A stretch of DNA of 64,000 nt, taken from assembly GCF_029227915.1 (NCBI RefSeq), contig NC_079879.1, positions 1,302,001 to 1,366,000 on the forward strand, read 5' to 3'. Origin of the DNA: Hydractinia symbiolongicarpus (Eukaryota > Cnidaria > Hydrozoa > Anthoathecata > Hydractiniidae). The translations under genes were made by a program, and so were the position numbers. Positions 50,831 through 62,700 of this stretch are shown here, in pieces; the first letter of the stretch is position 1, and every line of letters starts with the position of its first letter. The notes beneath the pieces are model-generated. The model searched no databases. It saw only the letters and a program-made list of their open reading frames with translations, and was not told the DNA's origin.

Positions 50831-53800
50831 AACTCATTTCCCGAACGATTTTTTAAATTAATTTTTTACCACTAAAACGCATAAGACTTGTAGTTTGCAA
50901 AAACGATTTCATTTTTGATGAGACGATGAATAAAAGGAGTTTAATCTCCGGCAAACGAAAACCCCCGATTTCCCGTAAATCCCGGCCCCGGCTCGTATAG
51001 TCAAAAGTATACAAAGAAAGTACGCAGGGAGTAAACTCAATTCCCGAACGATTCTTCAAATTATTTTTTCACCAATAAAACTCATGAGACTTGTAGCTTT
51101 CAAAAATGATTTTATTTTTGATGAGACGTCGGATAAAAGAAGTTTAATCTCCGGCAAACGAAAACCCGCGATTTCCCGTAAATCCGGGCTTGGCCCGTAT
51201 AGTCGAATGTATACAAGGAAAGTACCCAGGGAGTAAACTCATTTCCCGAACGATTCTTTAAATTATTTTTTTACCACTAAAACGCATGAGACTTGTAGTT
51301 TTTAAAAATGATTTTATTTTTGATGACACGCCGGATAAAAGAAGTTTAATCTCCGGCAAACGAAAACCCGCGATTTCCCGTAAATCCCGGGCTCGGCCCG
51401 TAAAGTCAAAAGTATACAAAGAAAGTACCCAGGAAGTAAACTGATTTCCCGAATGATTCTTTTAATTATTTTTTCACCACTAAAACACATGAGACTTGTA
51501 GTTTTCGAAAATGATTTCATTTTTAATGAGACGCTGAATGAAAGGAGTTTAATCTCCGGCAAACGAAAACCTGCGATTTCCCGTAAATCCCGGACCGGGC
51601 TCGTATAGTCAAGAGTATACAAAGAAAGTACGCAGGGAGTAAACTCATTTCCCGAACGATTCTTTAAATTATTTTTTTACCACTAAAACTCATGAGACTT
51701 GTAGTTTTCAAAAATGATTTTATTTTTGATGAGACGCTGGATAAAAGAAGTTTAATCTCCGGCAAACGAAAACCCGCGATTTCCCGTAAATCCGGGGCTT
51801 GGCCCGTATAGTCGAATGTAAACAAAGAAAGTACTTAGTGAGTTAGCTCATTTCCCGAACGATTTTTTAAATTATTTTTTCACACCTAAAACGCATGAGA
51901 CTTGTAGTTTTCAAACATGATTTCTTTTTTGATGAGACGCTGGATAAAAGAAGTTTAATCTCCGGCAAACGAAAACCCGCGATTTCCCGTAAATCCGGGG
52001 CTTGGCCCGTATAGTCGAATGTAAACAAAGAAAGTACTTAGGGAGTTAGCTCATTTCCCGAACGATTTTTTAAATTATTTTTTCACACCTAAAACGCATG
52101 AGACTTGTAGTTTTCAAATATGATTTCTTTTTTGATGAGACGCTGGATAAAAGAAGTTTAATCGCCGGCAAACGAAAACCCGCGATTTACCGTAAATCCC
52201 GGGCTTGGCCCGTATAGTCGAATGTATACAAAAAAAGTACCCAGGGAGTAAACTCGTTTCCCGAACGATTTTTTAAATTATTTTTTCACAACTAAAACGC
52301 ATGAGACTTGTAGTTTTCAAAAATGATTTCATTTTTATAGAGATTCTGAATGAAAGGAGTTTAATCTCCGGCAAACGAAAACCCGCGATTTCCCGTAAAT
52401 CCCGGACCGGGCTCGTATAGTCAAAAGTATACAAAGAAAGTACGCAGGGAGTAAACTCATTTCCCGAACGATTTTTTAAATTATTTTTTCACCACTAAAA
52501 CGCATGAGACTTGTAGTTTTCAAAAATGATTTCATTTTTGATGAGACGCTGAAAAAAAGGAGTTTAATTGCCGGCAAACGAAAACCTGCGATTTCCCGTA
52601 AATCCCGGGCTCGGCCCGTATAGTCGAATGTATACAAAGAAAGTACCCAGGGAGTAAACTCATTTCCCGAACGATTCTTTAAATTATTTTTTTACCACTA
52701 AAACGCATGAGACTTGTAGTTTTTAAAAATGATTTCATTTTTGATGAGACGCTCAATAAAAGAAGTTTAATCGCCGGCAAACGAAAACCCGCAATTTCCC
52801 GTAAATCCAGGGCTTGGCCCGTATAGTCGAATGTATACAAAAAAAGTAAACTGGGAGTAAACTCATTTCCCGAACGATTTTTTAAATTAATTTTTTACCA
52901 CTAAAACGCATAAGACTTGTAGTTTGCAAAAACGATTTCATTTTTGATGAGACGATGAATAAAAGGAGTTTAATCTCCGGCAAACGAAAACCCCCGATTT
53001 CCCGTAAATCCCGGCCCCGGCTCGTATAGTCAAAAGTATACAAAGAAAGTACGCAGGGAGTAAACTCAATTCCCGAACGATTCTTCAAATTATTTTTTCA
53101 CCAATAAAACTCATGAGACTTGTAGCTTTCAAAAATGATTTTATTTTTGATGAGACGTCGGATAAAAGAAGTTTAATCTCCGGCAAACGAAAACCCGCGA
53201 TTTCCCGTAAATCCGGGCTTGGCCCGTATAGTCGAATGTATACAAGGAAAGTACCCAGGGAGTAAACTCATTTCCCGAACGATTCTTTAAATTATTTTTT
53301 TACCACTAAAACGCATGAGACTTGTAGTTTTTAAAAATGATTTTATTTTTGATGACACGCCGGATAAAAGAAGTTTAATCTCCGGCAAACGAAAACCCGC
53401 GATTTCCCGTAAATCCCGGGCTCGGCCCGTAAAGTCAAAAGTATACAAAGAAAGTACCCAGGAAGTAAACTGATTTCCCGAATGATTCTTTTAATTATTT
53501 TTTCACCACTAAAACACATGAGACTTGTAGTTTTCGAAAATGATTTCATTTTTAATGAGACGCTGAATGAAAGGAGTTTAATCTCCGGCAAACGAAAACC
53601 TGCGATTTCCCGTAAATCCCGGACCGGGCTCGTATAGTCAAGAGTATACAAAGAAAGTACGCAGGGAGTAAACTCATTTCCCGAACGATTCTTTAAATTA
53701 TTTTTTTACCACTAAAACTCATGAGACTTGTAGTTTTCAAAAATGATTTTATTTTTGATGAGACGCTGGATAAAAGAAGTTTAATCTCCGGCAAACGAAA

Positions 53801-54920
53801 ACCCGCGATTTCCCGTAAATCCGGGGCTTGGCCCGTATAGTCGAATGTAAACAAAGAAAGTACTTAGTGAGTTAGCTCATTTCCCGAACGATTTTTTAAA
53901 TTATTTTTTCACACCTAAAACGCATGAGACTTGTAGTTTTCAAACATGATTTCTTTTTTGATGAGACGCTGGATAAAAGAAGTTTAATCTCCGGCAAACG
54001 AAAACCCGCGATTTCCCGTAAATCCGGGGCTTGGCCCGTATAGTCGAATGTAAACAAAGAAAGTACTTAGGGAGTTAGCTCATTTCCCGAACGATTTTTT
54101 AAATTATTTTTTCACACCTAAAACGCATGAGACTTGTAGTTTTCAAATATGATTTCTTTTTTGATGAGACGCTGGATAAAAGAAGTTTAATCGCCGGCAA
54201 ACGAAAACCCGCGATTTACCGTAAATCCCGGGCTTGGCCCGTATAGTCGAATGTATACAAAAAAAGTACCCAGGGAGTAAACTCGTTTCCCGAACGATTT
54301 TTTAAATTATTTTTTCACAACTAAAACGCATGAGACTTGTAGTTTTCAAAAATGATTTCATTTTTATAGAGATTCTGAATGAAAGGAGTTTAATCTCCGG
54401 CAAACGAAAACCCGCGATTTCCCGTAAATCCCGGACCGGGCTCGTATAGTCAAAAGTATACAAAGAAAGTACGCAGGGAGTAAACTCATTTCCCGAACGA
54501 TTTTTTAAATTATTTTTTCACCACTAAAACGCATGAGACTTGTAGTTTTCAAAAATGATTTCATTTTTGATGAGACGCTGAAAAAAAGGAGTTTAATTGC
54601 CGGCAAACGAAAACCTGCGATTTCCCGTAAATCCCGGGCTCGGCCCGTATAGTCGAATGTATACAAAGAAAGTACCCAGGGAGTAAACTCATTTCCCGAA
54701 CGATTCTTTAAATTATTTTTTTACCACTAAAACGCATGAGACTTGTAGTTTTTAAAAATGATTTCATTTTTGATGAGACGCTCAATAAAAGAAGTTTAAT
54801 CGCCGGCAAACGAAAACCCGCAATTTCCCGTAAATCCAGGGCTTGGCCCGTATAGTCGAATGTATACAAAAAAAGTAAACTGGGAGTAAACTCATTTCCC
54901 GAACGATTTTTTAAATTATT
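50830..54920 (+). repeat. 2,029-bp ten-monomer HOR, two tandem copies
   Basis: Equivalent points at 50,853/52,882 and 51,314/53,343 are 2,029 bp apart. Distinctive shared features: cgcataagacttg with gcaaaaacg; cccggccccggctcg; gagacgtcggat; two successive monomers with gtaaac, tacttag and gagttagctc; and catttttatagagattctg near 52,332 and 54,361. By eye the copies look the same over most of the period. The left limit is near 50,830, where the flank changes from ccagggag to aactgggag. Confidence 0.86.
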
Positions 54921-55565
54921 TTTTCACAACTAAATCGCATGAGACTTGTAGTTTTCAAATATGATTTCTTTTTTGATGAGACGCTGGATAAAAAAAGTTT
55001 AATCGCCGGCAAACGAAAACCCGCGATTTACCGTAAATCCCGGACCGGGCTCGTATAGTCAAAAGTATACAAAGAAAGTACGCAGGGAGTAAACTCATTT
55101 CCCGAACGATTTTTTAAATTATTTTTTCACCACTAAAACGCATGAGACTTGTAGTTTTCAAAAATGATTTCATTTTTGATGAGACGCTGAAAAAAAGGAG
55201 TTTAATTGCCGGCAAACGAAAACCTGCGATTTCCCGTAAATCCCGGGCTCGGCCCGTATAGTCGAATGTATACAAAGAAAGTACCCAGGGAGTAAACTCA
55301 TTTCCCGAACGATTCTTTAAATTATTTTTTTACCACTAAAACGCATGAGACTTGTAGTTTTTAAAAATGATTTCATTTTTGATGAGACGCTCAATAAAAG
55401 AAGTTTAATCGCCGGCAAACGAAAACCCGCAATTTCCCGTAAATCCAGGGCTTGGCCCGTATAGTCGAATGTATACAAAAAAAGTAAACTGGGAGTAAAC
55501 TCATTTCCCGAACGATTTTTTAAATTATTTTTTCACAACTAAATCGCATGAGACTTGTAGTTTTC
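54421..55565 (+). repeat. 609-bp three-monomer tandem duplication
   Basis: gctgaaaaaaagg at 54,577 recurs at 55,186, and taaatcgcatg at 54,931 recurs at 55,540, both 609 bp apart. The period spans about 1.9 copies and overlaps the right end of the 2,029-bp HOR, so the trimer duplication came after or ended that amplification. The join lies near 55,025, in gatttaccgtaaatcccgg. Confidence 0.77.
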
Positions 55566-57172
55566 GAAAATGATTTCATTTTTAATGAGACGCTGAATGA
55601 AAGGAGTTTAATCTCCGGCAAACGAAAACCTGCGATTTCCCGTAAATCCCGGACCGGGCTCGTATAGTCAAGAGTATACAAAGAAAGTACGCAGGGAGTA
55701 AAATCATTTCCCGAACGATTCTTTAAATTATTTTTTTACCACTAAAACTCATGAGACTTGTAGTTTTCAAAAATGATTTTATTTTTGATGAGACGCTGGA
55801 TAAAAGAAGTTTAATCTCCGGCAAACGAAAACCCGCGATTTCCCGTAAATCCGGGGCTTGGCCCGTATAGTCGAATGTATACAAAGAAAGTACCCAGGAA
55901 GTTAGCTCATTTCCCGAACGATTTTTTAAATTATTTATTCACAACTAAAACGCATGAGACTTGTAGTTTTCAAATATGATTTCATTTTTGATGAGACGCT
56001 GAATAAAAGAAGTTTAATCGCCGGCAAACGAAAACCCGCAATTTCCCGTAAATCCAGGGCTTGGCCCGTATAGTCGAATGTATACAAAGAAAGTACCCAG
56101 GGAGTAAACTCATTTCCCGAACGATTTTTTAAATTATTTTTTCACAACTAAAACGCATGAGACTTGTAGTTTTCAAAAATGATTTCATTTTTAATGAGAC
56201 GCTGTATAAAAGGAGTTTAATCGCCGGCACACGAAAACCTGCGATTTCCCGTAAATCCCGGGCACGGCCCGTATAGTCGAATGTATACAAAGAAAGTACC
56301 CAGGGAGTAAACTCATTTCCCAAACGATTCTTTTAATTATTTTTTTACCACTAAAACACATGAGACTTGTAGTTCTCAGAAATGATTTCATTCTTGATGA
56401 GACGCTGAATAAAAGAAAATTAATCGCCGGCAAACGAAAACCCGCGATTTCCAGTAAATCCAGGGCTTGGCCCGTAAAGTCGAATGTTTACAAGAAAAGT
56501 AAACTGGGAGTAAACTCATTTCCCGATCGATTTTTTAAATTATTTTTTCACAACAAAATCGCATGAGACTTGTAGTTTTCGAAAATGATTTCATTTTTAA
56601 TGAGACGCTGAATGAAAGGAGTTTAATCTCCGGCAAACTAAAACCTGCGATTTCCCGTAAATCCCGGACCGGGCTCGTATAGTCAAGAGTATACAAAGAA
56701 AGTACGCAGGGAGTAAACTCATTTCCCGAACGATTCTTTAAATTATTTTTTTACCACTAAAACGCATGAGACTTGTAGTTTTCAAAAATGATTTTATTTT
56801 TGATGAGACGCCGGATAAAAGAAGTTTAATCTCCGGCAAACGAAAACCCGCGATTTCCCGTAAATCCGGGGCTTGGCCCGTATAGTCGAAATTATACAAA
56901 GAAAGTACCCGGGGAGTTAGCTGATTTCTCGAACGATTTTTTAAATTATTTTTTCACAACTAAAACGCATGAGACTTGTAGTTTTCAAATATGATTTCTT
57001 TTTTGATGAGACGCTGGATAAAAGAAGTTTAATCGCCGGCAAACGAAATCCCGCGATTTACCGTAAATCCCGGCTTGGCCCGTATAGTCGAATGTATACA
57101 AAAAAAGTACCCAGGGAGTAAACTCGTTTCCCGAACGATTTTTTAAATTATTTTTTCACAACTAAAACGCTT
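55565..57172 (+). repeat. Satellite section without clear HOR
   Basis: About eight monomers of the right-hand variants, related to those at 51.5-52.3 kb (cggaccgggctcg, aatccggggcttgg) but in a different order and with private changes such as gccggcacacg, tgtttacaagaaaag near 56,486 and cccgatcgatt near 56,522. No gene or non-satellite sequence is seen. Confidence 0.75.
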
Positions 57173-59650
57173 GAGACTTGTAGTTTTCAAAAATGATTTC
57201 ATTTTTAATGAGACGCTGAATGAAAGGAGTTTAATCTCCGGGAAACGAAAACCCGCGATTTCCCGTAAATCCCGGACCGGGCTCGTATAGTCAAAAGTAT
57301 ACAAAGAAAGTACGCAGGGAGTAAACTCATTTCCCGAACGATTCTTTAAATTATGTTTTCACCAATAAAACGCATGAGACTTGTAGTTTAAAAAAATGAT
57401 TTCATTTTTGATGAGACGCTGAATAAAAGAAGTTTAATCGCCGGCAAACGAAAACCCGCAATTTCCCGTAAATCCAGTGCTTGGCCCGTATAGTCGAATG
57501 TATACAAAGAAAGTACCCAGGGATTAAACTCATTTCCCGAACGATTTTTTAAATTATTTTTTCACAACTAAAACGCATGAGACTTGTAGTTTTTAAAAAT
57601 GATTTCATTTTTAATGAGACGCTGTTTAAAAGGAGTTTAACCGCCGGCACACGAAAACCTGCGATTTCCCGTAAATCCCGGGCTCGGCCCGTAAAGTCAA
57701 AAGTATACAAAGAAAGTACCCAGGGAGTAAACTGATTTCCAGAACGATTCTTTTAATTATTTTTTCAACACTAAAACGCATGAGACTTGTAGTTCTCAGA
57801 AATGTTTTCACTCTTGATGAGACGCTGAATAAAAGAAGTTTAATCGCCGGCAAACGAAAACCCGCGATTTCCAGTAAATGCAGGGCTTGGCCCGTAAAGT
57901 CGAATGTATACAAAGAAAGTAAACTGGGAGTAAACTCATTTCCCGAACGATTTTTTAAATTATTTTTTCACAACTAAAACGCATGAGACTTGTAGTTTTC
58001 AAAAATGATTTCATTTTTAATGAGACGCTGAATGAAAGGAGTTTAATCTCCGGCAAACGAAAACCCGCGATTTCCCGTAAATCCCGGACCGGGCTCGTAT
58101 AGTCAAAAGTATACAAAGAAAGTACGCAGGGAGTAAACTCATTTCCCGAACGATTCTTTAAATTATGTTTTTACCAATAAAACGCATGAGACTTGTAGTT
58201 TACAAAAATAATTTCATTTTTGATGAGACGCTGAATAAAAGACGTTTAATCGCCGGCAAACGAAAACCCGCAATTTCCCGTAAATCCCGGGCTTGGCCCG
58301 TATAGTCGAATGTATACAAAGAAAGTACCCAGGGAGTAAACTCCTTTCCCGAACGATTTTTTAAATTATTTTTTTCCAACTAAAACGCATGAGACTTGTA
58401 GTTTTCAAAAATGATTTCATTTTTAATGAGACGCTGAATGAAAGGAGTTTAATCTCCGGGAAACGAAAACCCGCGATTTCCCGTAAATCCCGGACCGGGC
58501 TCGTATAGTCAAAAGTATACAAAGAAAGTACGCAGGGAGTAAACTCATTTCCCGAACGATTCTTTAAATTATGTTTTCACCAATAAAACGCATGAGACTT
58601 GTAGTTTAAAAAAATGATTTCATTTTTGATGAGACGCTGAATAAAAGAAGTTTAATCGCCGGCAAACGAAAACCCGCAATTTCCCGTAAATCCAGTGCTT
58701 GGCCCGTATAGTCGAATGTATACAAAGAAAGTACTCAGGGATTAAACTCATTTCCCGAACGATTTTTTAAATTATTTTTTCACAACTAAAACGCATGAGA
58801 CTTGTAGTTTTTAAAAATGATTTCATTTTTAATGAGACGCTGTTTAAAAGGAGTTTAATCGCCGGCACACGAAAACCTGCGATTTCCCGTAAATCCCGGG
58901 CTCGGCCCGTAAAGTCAAAAGTATACAAAGAAAGTACCCAGGGAGTAAACTGATTTCCAGAACGATTCTTTTAATTATTTTTTCAACACTAAAACGCATG
59001 AGACTTGTAGTTCTCAGAAATGTTTTCACTCTTGATGAGACGCTGAATAAAAGAAGTTTAATCGCCGGCAAACGAAAACCCGCGATTTCCAGTAAATGCA
59101 GGGCTTGGCCCGTAAAGTCGAATGTATACAAAGAAAGTAAACTGGGAGTAAACTCATTTCCCGAACGATTTTTTAAATTATTTTTTCACAACTAAAACGC
59201 ATGAGACTTGTAGTTTTCAAAAATGATTTCATTTTTAATGAGACGCTGAATGAAAGGAGTTTAATCTCCGGCAAACGAAAACCCGCGATTTCCCGTAAAT
59301 CCCGGACCGGGCTCGTATAGTCAAAAGTATACAAAGAAAGTACGCAGGGAGTAAACTCATTTCCCGAACGATTCTTTAAATTATGTTTTTACCAATAAAA
59401 CGCATGAGACTTGTAGTTTACAAAAATAATTTCATTTTTGATGAGACGCTGAATAAAAGACGTTTAATCGCCGGCAAACGAAAACCCGCAATTTCCCGTA
59501 AATCCCGGGTTTGGCCCGTATAGTCGAATGTATACAAAGAAAGTACCCAGGGAGTAAACTCCTTTCCCGAACGATTTTTTAAATTATTTTTTCCCAACTA
59601 AAACGCATGAGACTTGTAGTATTCAAAAATGATTTCATTTTTAATGAGAC
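57172..59650 (+). repeat. 1,218-bp six-monomer HOR, two tandem copies
   Basis: Equivalent points at 57,626/58,844 and 57,780/58,998 are 1,218 bp apart, and the period covers about two copies. Shared markers: tctccgggaaacg, tccagtgcttgg, gacgctgtttaaaagg, gttctcagaaatg with cactcttgatg, and gtaaatgcaggg. Copies differ by a few bases, for example accgccgg versus atcgccgg and tacccaggg versus tactcaggg. Confidence 0.85.
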
Positions 59651-59786
59651 GCTGAATAAAAGGAGTTTAATCGCCGGCACACGAAAACCCGCGATTTCCC
59701 GTAAATCCCGGGCTTGGCCCGTAAAGTCAAAAGTATACAAAGAAAGTACCCAGGGAGTAAACTGATTTTCGAACGATTCTTTTAAT

Positions 59787-62700
59787 TATTTTTTCACCAC
59801 TAAAACGCATGAGACTTGTAGTTCTCAGAAATGTTTTCATTCTTGATGAGACGCTGAATAAAAGAAGTTTAATCGCCGGCTAACGAAAACCCGCGATTTC
59901 CAGTAAATCCAGGGCTTGGCCGGTAAAGTCGAATGTATACAAAGAAAGTACCCAGTGAGTGAACTGATTTCCCGAACGATTCTTAAAATTAATTTTCCAC
60001 CACTAAAACGCATGAGACTTGTAGTTCTCAGAAATGTTTTCACTCTTGATGAGACGCTGAATAAAAGAAGTTTAATCGCCGGCAAACGAAAACCCGCGAT
60101 TTCCAGTAAATGCAGGGCTTGGCCCGTAAAGTCGAATGTATACAAAGAAAGTAAACTGGGAGTAAACTCATTTCCCGAACGATTTTTTAAATTATTTTTT
60201 CACAACTAAAACGCATGAGACTTGTAGTTTTCAAAAATGATTTCATTTTTAATGAGACGCTGAATGAAAGGAGTTTAATCTCCGGCAAACGAAAACCCGC
60301 GATTTCCCGTAAATCCCGGACCGGGCTCGTATAGTCAAAAGTATACAAAGAAAGTACGCAGGGAGTAAACTCATTTCCCGAACGATTCTTTAAATTATGT
60401 TTTTACCAATAAAACGCATGAGACTTGTAGTTTACAAAAATAATTTCATTTTTGATGAGACGCTGAATAAAAGACGTTTAATCGCCGGCAAACGAAAACC
60501 CGCAATTTCCCGTAAATCCCGGGCTTGGCCCGTATAGTCGAATGTATACAAAGAAAGTACCCAGGGAGTAAACTCCTTTCCCGAACGATTTTTTAAATTA
60601 TTTTTTCCCAACTAAAACGCATGAGACTTGTAGTTTTCAAAAATGATTTCATTTTTAATGAGACGCTGAATAAAAGGAGTTTAATCGCCGGCACACGAAA
60701 ACCCGCGATTTCCCGTAAATCCCGGGCTCGGCCCGTAAAGTCAAAAGTATACAAAGAAAGTACCCAGGGAGTAAACTGATTTTCGAACGATTCTTTTAAT
60801 TATTTTTTCACCACTAAAACGCATGAGACTTGTAGTTCTCAGAAATGTTTTCATTCTTGATGAGACGCTGAATAAAAGAAGTTTAATCGCCGGCTAACGA
60901 AAACCCGCGATTTCCAGTAAATCCAGGGCTTGGCCGGTAAAGTCGAATGTATACAAAGAAAGTACCCAGTGAGTGAACTGATTTCCCGAACGATTCTTAA
61001 AATTAATTTTCCACCACTAAAACGCATAAGACTTGTAGTTTTCAAAAACGATTTCTTTTTTGATGAGACGCTGAATAAAAGGAGTTTAATCTCCGACAAA
61101 CGAAAACCCGCGATTTCCCGTAAATCCCGTGCTTGACCCGTATAGTCGAATGTATACAAAGAAAATACCCAGGGAGTAAACTCATTTCCCGAACGATTCT
61201 TGAAATTATTTTTCACCACTAAAACGTATGAGGCTTGTAGTTTTCAAAAATGATTTCATTTTTGATGAGACGCTGAATAAAAGGAGTTTAATCTCCGGCA
61301 AACCAAAACCCGCTATTTCCAGTAAATCCCGGACCCGGCCCGTATAGTCAAAAGTATACAAATAAAGTACCCAGGGAGTAAACTCATTTCCCGAACGATT
61401 TTTTAAATTATTTTTTCACCACTAAAACGCATGAGACTTGTAGTTTTCAAAAATGATTTCATTTTTGATGAGACGCTGAATAAAAGGAGTTTAATCGCCG
61501 GCAAACGAAAACCCGCAATTTCCCGTAAATCCAGGGCTTGGCCCGTATAGTCGAATGTATACAAAGAAAGTACCCAGGGAATAAACTCATTTCCCGAACG
61601 ATTTTTTAAATTATTTTTTCACCACTAAAACGCATGAGACTTGTAGTTCTCAGAAATGTTTTCATTCTTGATGAGACGCTGAATAAAAGAAGTTTAATCG
61701 CCGGCTAACGAAAACCCGCGATTTCCAGTAAATCCAGGGCTTGGCCGGTAAAGTCGAATGTATACAAAGAAAGTACCCAGTGAGTGAACTGATTTCCCGA
61801 ACGATTCTTAAAATTAATTTTCCACCACTAAAACGCATGAGACTTGTAGTTCTCAGAAATGTTTTCACTCTTGATGAGACGCTGAATAAAAGAAGTTTAA
61901 TCGCCGGCAAACGAAAACCCGCGATTTCCAGTAAATGCAGGGCTTGGCCCGTAAAGTCGAATGTATACAAAGAAAGTAAACTGGGAGTAAACTCATTTCC
62001 CGAACGATTTTTTAAATTATTTTTTCACAACTAAAACGCATGAGACTTGTAGTTTTCAAAAATGATTTCATTTTTAATGAGACGCTGAATGAAAGGAGTT
62101 TAATCTCCGGCAAACGAAAACCCGCGATTTCCCGTAAATCCCGGACCGGGCTCGTATAGTCAAAAGTATACAAAGAAAGTACGCAGGGAGTAAACTCATT
62201 TCCCGAACGATTCTTTAAATTATGTTTTTACCAATAAAACGCATGAGACTTGTAGTTTACAAAAATAATTTCATTTTTGATGAGACGCTGAATAAAAGAC
62301 GTTTAATCGCCGGCAAACGAAAACCCGCAATTTCCCGTAAATCCCGGGCTTGGCCCGTATAGTCGAATGTATACAAAGAAAGTACCCAGGGAGTAAACTC
62401 CTTTCCCGAACGATTTTTTAAATTATTTTTTCCCAACTAAAACGCATGAGACTTGTAGTTTTCAAAAATGATTTCATTTTTAATGAGACGCTGAATAAAA
62501 GGAGTTTAATCGCCGGCACACGAAAACCCGCGATTTCCCGTAAATCCCGGGCTCGGCCCGTAAAGTCAAAAGTATACAAAGAAAGTACCCAGGGAGTAAA
62601 CTGATTTTCGAACGATTCTTTTAATTATTTTTTCACCACTAAAACGCATGAGACTTGTAGTTCTCAGAAATGTTTTCATTCTTGATGAGACGCTGAATAA

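Noticed and set aside
60851-61219. 122-codon open frame (also at 62,676) as a possible gene
   Set aside because: It spans two satellite monomers and recurs only because the 1,825-bp HOR recurs. There is no sign of selection on codons.
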